Under the pieces are notes generated by a model. The model did no database searches. It had not been told where the DNA came from and saw only the letters and a list, made by a program, of their open reading frames with translations. A program made the translations under genes and the position numbers. From an uncultured Elioraea sp. (lineage in GTDB: Bacteria > Pseudomonadota > Alphaproteobacteria > Acetobacterales > Acetobacteraceae): a stretch of 10,623 nucleotides of DNA. The stretch is taken from positions 1-10,623 of the forward strand of contig CALKJX010000068.1 in NCBI GenBank assembly GCA_937995555.1. The letters run 5' to 3'. Below, piece after piece: positions 6,642 through 10,623 of this stretch (position 1 is its first letter; the number at the start of each line of letters is the position of its first letter).

Positions 6642-7397
6642 ATGGACGGATACGCGATGCTGGAGGGGCCGAACGGCCGGATCGCCCATGTGGCGAGCCC
6701 CGGCCGGGCCCCGACCGTGCTGTTCCTCGGCGGGCTGCGCAGCGACATGACCGGCACCAAGGCGACCTTCCTGGAGGCGTGGTGCCGCGCGCGCGGCCAG
6801 GGGTTCCTGCGCTTCGACTACACCGGCCACGGCGCTTCGGCGGGACGGTTCGAGGAGGGCACGATCGGCGCCTGGTCGGCGGACGCGCTGGCGGTGCTGG
6901 ACCACCTGACCGAGGGCCCGGTCGTGCTGGTCGGCTCCTCGATGGGCGGCTGGGCGATGCTCAACGTCGCGCTTGCGCGCCCGGACCGGGTGTCGGCGCT
7001 GGTCGGCATCGCCGCTGCGCCCGACTTCACCGAGGATCTGCTGTGGGCGCGCTGGGACGAGGCGACGCGTGCGGCGCTGCTGCGCGACGGCGTGGTGATC
7101 GGGCCCAATCCCTACGACCCGGCGGGCTATCCCTACACGCGCGCGCTGATCGAGGACGGCCGGCGGCATCTCAGGCTGCGCGCCCCGATCCCGCTCGCCT
7201 GCCCCGTGCGCCTGCTGCACGGGCAGCGCGACGACGCGGTGCCATGGCAGACCAGCCTGCGCTTGGCCGAACACCTCGCTGCCGAGGACGTGCAGGTGAC
7301 GCTCATCAAGGACGGCGACCACCGGCTGTCGCGCGGGGCCGACCTGTCACTGCTGTGCCGCATCCTCGGCGCGCTCCTCGGCCAGGATGGCGGCTAG
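6642..7397 (+). CDS. Alpha/beta hydrolase, ABHD10-like (acyl-protein thioesterase/esterase type)
   Basis: 251 residues, no signal peptide, probably cytoplasmic serine hydrolase. The catalytic triad can be read: Ser100 in the nucleophile elbow VGSSMGGW (97-103), Asp197 in LLHGQRDDAVPW (191-202) and His227 in DGDHRLS. RFDYTGHGASAG (57-68) and GTIGAW (73-78) surround the oxyanion region. The spacing and wording closely match human mitochondrial ABHD10 as I recall it (SDMTGTKA, FDYSG-type, GSSLGGW, HGMKDDIVPW, SDHR). Human ABHD10 is reported to act as an acyl-protein thioesterase and on acyl-glucuronides; the bacterial substrate is unknown. ATG 6642 is preceded by AGGAG (6631-6635) at six bases, which fixes the start although the frame is open upstream. 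The last 51 bases overlap the tail of the convergent YeeZ-like gene. Confidence 0.9.
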   Translation: MDGYAMLEGPNGRIAHVASPGRAPTVLFLGGLRSDMTGTKATFLEAWCRARGQGFLRFDYTGHGASAGRFEEGTIGAWSADALAVLDHLTEGPVVLVGSSMGGWAMLNVALARPDRVSALVGIAAAPDFTEDLLWARWDEATRAALLRDGVVIGPNPYDPAGYPYTRALIEDGRRHLRLRAPIPLACPVRLLHGQRDDAVPWQTSLRLAEHLAAEDVQVTLIKDGDHRLSRGADLSLLCRILGALLGQDGG

Positions 7398-8234
7398 TCC
7401 CTCGCGATAGGTCGGGCAGCGCGGCGTCCAGCCGGTCGCGGCCTTGGTGATCGCGTTCGCGACCTTGCGGTTCTCGGCCCAGAACGACAGCGCCATCGGC
7501 GACATGCTCCGCGCCGCCTCCTCGAACGGCACCTCCGGCGGGGGCGGCACGCCGAGCAGACGGGCGGCTTCCGCGATCACCTCGGCCGAGGGTGCGGGCA
7601 GGTCGTCCGCGCCGTGCAGCACGCGCACGCCGTTCGGCCGCGCCATCGCCGCCAGCGCGAGATCAGCGATGTCGGCGACGTGGATGCGGCTGAAGGCGTG
7701 CCCGGGCTTGATGACGCGCCGTGCCCGGCCGGCGCGGACGTCGTCCAGTGCCGAGCGCCCCGGCCCGTAGATGCCGGCGAGCCGGATCAGGTCGAGCGCG
7801 GCGCCGCGCCGGCGCGCCACGCTCTCCCACGCCTGTTCGGCGACAAGTCTGCGCCGGCTGCGCTCCTGACCCGGCGCGGGGGCGGTCGACTCGTCGACCC
7901 AGCCGCCGCCGCGATCGCCGTAGACGCCGGTGGTGGAGAGATAGCCGATCCAGCGCAGCGCGGGCGCAGCCGCGATCGCCCTCTCATGCGCGGCGAGCAC
8001 GGGATCGCCCGCCTCGTCCGGCGCGGCGGTGGCGAGCAGATGCGTCGCGCTCGCGAAGGCCGCCGCCTCCGCGAATGCCGCCACGCCGATCCCGCCCTGT
8101 GCGAGCGCCCTCGCCTCGGCTCGCGCCGGATCGCGCGTGACCACCGTGACCTGCCAGCCGGCAACCCGCGCCGCCCGCACGACCGCTCCGCCGCTGTAGC
8201 CCAGCCCGCACACCAGCAGATGTCCCCTGTCCAT
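7347..8234 (-). CDS. Atypical NAD(P)-dependent SDR/epimerase, YeeZ-like
   Basis: 295 residues, with an N-terminal Rossmann fold: HLLVCGLGYSGG (5-16) holds GxGxxG at 10-15, and TVVTRDPAR (30-38) follows as the second strand. LSTTGVYGDRGGGWVDE (99-115) and RLAGIYGPGRSA (151-162) are hallmarks of extended or atypical SDRs such as E. coli YeeZ; RIHVADIADLALAAM (183-197) is the usual C-terminal SDR segment. No YxxxK is found at the expected position, which fits the atypical group, whose enzymatic activity is poorly defined. ATG 8234 is the first plausible start before the fold; AGGCGG upstream is a weak Shine-Dalgarno, and the longer open frame upstream is compositionally unlike protein. It diverges from the TPR gene with under 70 bases between starts, and its stop lies inside the convergent hydrolase gene. 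The substrate is unknown. Confidence 0.87.
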   Translation of the reverse strand: MDRGHLLVCGLGYSGGAVVRAARVAGWQVTVVTRDPARAEARALAQGGIGVAAFAEAAAFASATHLLATAAPDEAGDPVLAAHERAIAAAPALRWIGYLSTTGVYGDRGGGWVDESTAPAPGQERSRRRLVAEQAWESVARRRGAALDLIRLAGIYGPGRSALDDVRAGRARRVIKPGHAFSRIHVADIADLALAAMARPNGVRVLHGADDLPAPSAEVIAEAARLLGVPPPPEVPFEEAARSMSPMALSFWAENRKVANAITKAATGWTPRCPTYREGLAAILAEERAEDAAQQ

Positions 8235-8268
8235 GCCGCCTGCGCTACCATGGCGCGAGACATTCGAC

Positions 8269-8274
8269 GAGGAG
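8269..8274 (+). promoter_or_regulatory. Shine-Dalgarno GAGGAG pointing to a CTG start at 8282
   Basis: GAGGAG at 8269-8274 is the only strong ribosome binding site near the start of the TPR gene. It is seven bases before an in-frame CTG at 8282 but 25 bases before the first conventional start, GTG at 8300. No in-frame ATG, GTG or TTG lies at a suitable distance. An ATG at 8250 is in another frame and leads to a stop after 18 codons. The site therefore favours CTG initiation, or a mis-positioned GTG. Confidence 0.35.
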
Positions 8275-8299
8275 CAACCCGCTGGCCGCCCGTTTCGCC

Positions 8300-9124
8300 G
8301 TGCTGATCCTGCTCGCCGCGTCTGCCGCCGGCGGCGCCTGGTGGTTCGTCGCTTCGGAGCCCGTTCCCGAGGCGAGCACGTCACCGCCCGCATCCGCGGT
8401 CGCGCCCGAGCCGCCGGTTGCAGACAGAGCCGAGCCGCCCGCCGGGACCGAACCTGCCGGCTCCGACTACGAACGCTGCATGGGTCTCGCCATAGTCGAT
8501 CCGTCCCGGGCGGCGGTGGAGGCGGAGCGCTGGATCGCCGAGGGCGGTGGCGACGCGGCCCGGCACTGCGCGGCAACCGCGCTGCTGCAACTCGGCGAGG
8601 TCGAGCGCGCGGCCGAGATTCTCGATGCGCTCGGCCGCGAGGCGCTGGCGCCGGCGGATGCGCGCGCCGCGCTGCTGGCCCAGGCGGGCCAGCTCTGGCT
8701 GGCGCTCGGCCGGCCCGACCGCGCCTATGCCGCGGCGACGCTCGGCCTCGCCGCCCGCGCGGACGATCCCGACCTGCTGACCGACCGCGCGATCGCGGCG
8801 GCGAGCCAGGGCCGGTTCGAGGAGGCGGTGGACGATCTCTCGCGCGTGGTCGATCTGCGCGCCGACCGGGCGGAGCCGCTGGTGCTGCGTGCGTCGGCCT
8901 GGCGCCAGCTCGGTCAGAAGGCGCTGGCCGAGGATGATCTGGCGCGCGCGCTCGCGCTCCATCCGGCGAACCCGGACGCGCTGCTCGAGCGCGGGCTGTT
9001 GCGGCGCGACCAGCGCGACCTCGCCGCGGCGCGGGCGGACTGGGAGATGGCGATTCGTCTGTCGCCGGAGAGTGCGGCGGCCGAGCTCGCGCGCGACCAC
9101 CTTGCCACGCTGGATGGGCGCTGA
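8300..9124 (+). CDS. Membrane-anchored tetratricopeptide-repeat protein of unknown function
   Basis: 274 residues counted from GTG 8300; if the CTG at 8282 is used, six residues (initiator, AARFA) are added, placing an Arg before the hydrophobic segment. Residues 1-18 form a signal anchor (LILLAASAAGGAWWFVA), so the protein is probably tethered to the inner membrane and faces the periplasm. A Pro/Ala-rich linker (21-55) follows, then a short conserved-looking stretch with Cys60 (YERCMGLAI) and Cys90, which could form a disulfide. From about 86 to 256 there are roughly five helical TPR-like units, clearest at RAYAAATLGLAARADDP (141-157), RFEEAVDDLSRVVDLRAD (172-189), KALAEDDLARALALHPANP (207-225) and LAAARADWEMAIRLSPES (241-258). 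TPRs bind partner proteins. It converges on the caspase-like gene with 26 bases between stops; a shared role is possible but not shown. Confidence 0.85.
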   Translation: MLILLAASAAGGAWWFVASEPVPEASTSPPASAVAPEPPVADRAEPPAGTEPAGSDYERCMGLAIVDPSRAAVEAERWIAEGGGDAARHCAATALLQLGEVERAAEILDALGREALAPADARAALLAQAGQLWLALGRPDRAYAAATLGLAARADDPDLLTDRAIAAASQGRFEEAVDDLSRVVDLRADRAEPLVLRASAWRQLGQKALAEDDLARALALHPANPDALLERGLLRRDQRDLAAARADWEMAIRLSPESAAAELARDHLATLDGR

Positions 9125-9150
9125 CAGCCGAATCGGCCCATCGGCCAGGG

Positions 9151-10623
9151 TCAGTCGGCCGCCAGAACCCGCACCGTGACGAACAGCCTGCCGTCCGGTA
9201 TCGTGTCGATGACGAATCGATCCTCGCCCTGGAAGCCGGGCTTCGGCGTGTAGCGGACGGCCGGGTTGTCGATCGTCACGTCGCCGTTCTCCGGCCGCCT
9301 GGTCACCCAGATCTGGCCGTAGCGCGACTGGACCTGCGGATCGCGGTACAGCGTCAGGCTGCACGGCGCGCCGGTGTTGCGCATCTCGATCCGCCCCGGC
9401 GCACCGGCGGCGCGGTCCATCCCGGCATGCACCACCGTCACGCAGCGTGGATCGGCCGGGGTCTGGCGTTCGGCCGCGGGCGGCGGCGGTGGGCGGACAA
9501 GCGCGGTCTGGCGGTGCGGCTCGGGTGCTGCCGCCGGTGCGGCCTGACGGGCCGGCGCGGGTGGTGACTGCGGCGCCGCGGCCGCCGGTGCAGGTGGTCG
9601 CGGCGGTGGGGCCGGCGGTGCGGACGGCGTGGCCACCCGAGGCGCCGGTGGGCTCGCCGCTGGCAGGGCCGGCGGATCGGAGCGCACGATGCCGCGCGCG
9701 CCCGACAGCGCGGCGATCCGGGTGCGCGCGAGATCGGTGAAGACGCCATTCGGGTAGCGGCGCAGATAGGCCTCGAACTCTTCCGGGTTCCGGCTATCGC
9801 GGATGCTCTCCCAGAAGAGCCGCTCGGTCGCGGGGTCGGCGCTTGGCGGCGCGGCCGGGGCGGGCTGCGGCGCCTGGGGCTGCGGCGGCAGGGCCGCGAT
9901 CGAGGCAGCGCGCGGCGCCGCGGGCCGGAAGAAGAACTCGCCCTCCAGGCTGGCATTCTCCCATGGGATCTGCGCCCCGCCGGTAGCCTCGCGCACGGTC
10001 TGGCGCACCCGGCCCAGCATCGGGCGCACCTCCAGACCTTCGGTCTCGATGTGGCGCAGCAGGGCGGCCGTGAACGGGCTGTTCCGCCCCGTGCCATCCT
10101 GCGCCACCGTGCCTGGCGCGGTCGAGAACGCCACCAGGGTCCCCACCGGCCCGCGCACCGCGGCGAGGCCCGTTCCGGCGATGCCGCGCCCGCTCTGAGC
10201 CGCCAGCCGGACCCGGAACGGGTTGTCGCGGCAGGCGTCGAGGAACAGCAGAATCATCCGCGCCCGGCCTTCGAGCTGGGTCATGACCGCATCGACATCG
10301 ACGGTCTCGAACGGCAGGTCGCGGTCCGAGCGGATCGAGGCCGAGACCGGAACCAGGTGGTTGCGCCCCGCCACCTCCACTGCGTGGCCCGCATAGAACA
10401 GCATCGCCGCCTCGGCGCCGACCGCGCGATCGCCGAAGCGCCGGATCGCGCGTTCCAGGCCGATGCGATCCGCGTCCACCACGAGCTCGCTGTCGAAGCC
10501 GAGCCGCGCGAGGGCGGCATGGATGTCGGTCGCGTCGTTCGCCGGGTTCGCAAGCGGCGGCGCCTCGACATAGGCAGCGTTGCCGATCACCAGCGCCACC
10601 CGCTGCGCGAACGCCTCCGTGCC
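9151..10623 (-). CDS. Caspase-family (peptidase C14) protein with Pro/Ala-rich linker and C-terminal beta-type domain, N-terminus missing
   Basis: 490 residues are present; the frame is still open at the right edge, so the true N-terminus, probably with a signal peptide, lies beyond. Counting from the GTG at 10599 as residue 1, the caspase fold begins with ALVIGNAAY (2-10). The His/Cys dyad is present: His72 in FYAGHAVEVAGRNHLVPV and Cys123 in LFLDACRDNPF. The usual Gly after the His is Ala. GTLVAFSTAPGTVA (153-166) and GRNSPFTAALLRHI (171-184) are standard for bacterial caspase-like proteins. Next come a Pro/Ala stretch (about 226-256), a module WESIRDSRNPEEFEAYLRRY (263-282) commonly attached to these proteins, a long Pro/Ala-rich linker (about 308-382), and a C-terminal domain (385-480) with Cys386, Cys413 and YTPKPGFQGEDRF, like Ig/cadherin-type beta domains. 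Targets are unknown; arginine/lysine-specific metacaspase-type cleavage is only inference. Confidence 0.9.
   Translation of the reverse strand, partial: GTEAFAQRVALVIGNAAYVEAPPLANPANDATDIHAALARLGFDSELVVDADRIGLERAIRRFGDRAVGAEAAMLFYAGHAVEVAGRNHLVPVSASIRSDRDLPFETVDVDAVMTQLEGRARMILLFLDACRDNPFRVRLAAQSGRGIAGTGLAAVRGPVGTLVAFSTAPGTVAQDGTGRNSPFTAALLRHIETEGLEVRPMLGRVRQTVREATGGAQIPWENASLEGEFFFRPAAPRAASIAALPPQPQAPQPAPAAPPSADPATERLFWESIRDSRNPEEFEAYLRRYPNGVFTDLARTRIAALSGARGIVRSDPPALPAASPPAPRVATPSAPPAPPPRPPAPAAAAPQSPPAPARQAAPAAAPEPHRQTALVRPPPPPAAERQTPADPRCVTVVHAGMDRAAGAPGRIEMRNTGAPCSLTLYRDPQVQSRYGQIWVTRRPENGDVTIDNPAVRYTPKPGFQGEDRFVIDTIPDGRLFVTVRVLAAD
9457..9679 (-). repeat. low-complexity Pro/Ala-rich coding tract in the caspase-like gene
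   Basis: This stretch encodes residues about 308-382 of the caspase-like protein, dominated by Pro and Ala with runs such as PPAPPPRPPAPAAAAP and RPPPPPAAE. It has no exact tandem unit. It likely forms a flexible extended linker joining the protease part to the C-terminal domain. Such tracts are prone to length variation between strains. Confidence 0.75.

Noticed and set aside
5529..7322. 597-codon minus-strand frame spanning the glycosyltransferase and hydrolase region
   Set aside because: It crosses two real genes in other frames and has low-complexity Arg/Ala/Gly composition; an artefact of high GC.
8250..8306. ATG at 8250 as the start of the TPR gene
   Set aside because: It is in a different frame and reaches a stop after 18 codons.
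9132..9146. Direct repeat ATCGGCC twice, one base apart, between the TPR and caspase-like genes
   Set aside because: Direct and not inverted, short and in a GC-rich gap; no terminator or binding-site logic could be shown.
9151..10623. Caspase-like gene as part of an antiphage defence operon
   Set aside because: No partner such as a gasdermin, CRISPR, STAND NTPase or nucleotide cyclase gene is visible, and the domain layout suggests an exported protein.

Overview
The window is very GC-rich, with strong G/C preference at third codon positions, GTG starts, 4-base stop/start overlaps and tightly packed genes. Together with the protein types (Tat-exported TauA, caspase-like protein, FAD-dependent amine oxidoreductase), this suggests an alphaproteobacterium, perhaps Rhodospirillales/Acetobacteraceae. 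That placement is inference from composition and family recollection, not a search. No rRNA, tRNA, CRISPR array, insertion sequence or phage gene was seen, and no gene-free stretch exceeds about 160 bases.

Layout, left to right. (1) The 3' end of an FAD-dependent amine/amino-acid oxidoreductase (1-385, +). (2) A 160-base gap with an imperfect hairpin and a sigma-54-like -24/-12 element, followed by a compact three-gene ABC importer of the taurine/aliphatic sulfonate family, tauA-tauB-tauC (546-3221, +). tauA and tauB are separated by one base; tauB and tauC overlap as GTGA. (3) Facing this operon on the minus strand, a pyruvate-type class III omega-aminotransferase (start 5387) is translationally coupled through another GTGA overlap to a short-chain dehydrogenase/reductase (SDR) homologue (3250-3993). 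The SDR has lost the catalytic Tyr and the tetrad Asn. (4) A GT4 glycosyltransferase (5456-6595, -) diverges from an ABHD10-like alpha/beta hydrolase (6642-7397, +). (5) A YeeZ-like atypical SDR (7347-8234, -) overlaps the hydrolase tail to tail by 51 bases. (6) A membrane-anchored TPR protein (8300-9124, +) has its best ribosome binding site in front of an upstream CTG codon. (7) A caspase-family protein with a Pro/Ala-rich linker and a C-terminal beta-type domain (9151 to the window edge, -) is truncated at its N-terminus.

How they may work together: the importer would bring in a taurine-like amino compound; the aminotransferase could move its amino group to pyruvate; the SDR-fold protein might act on the resulting carbonyl compound, though its degraded active site argues against ordinary ketoreductase chemistry. 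The upstream FAD oxidoreductase is a second amine-handling enzyme in the same neighbourhood. The remaining genes look like unrelated housekeeping or envelope functions. No known defence or mobile system was recognised. The most unusual items are the SDR with a remodelled active site, the possible sigma-54 control of tauABC, the caspase-like protein and the possible non-AUG start of the TPR gene.
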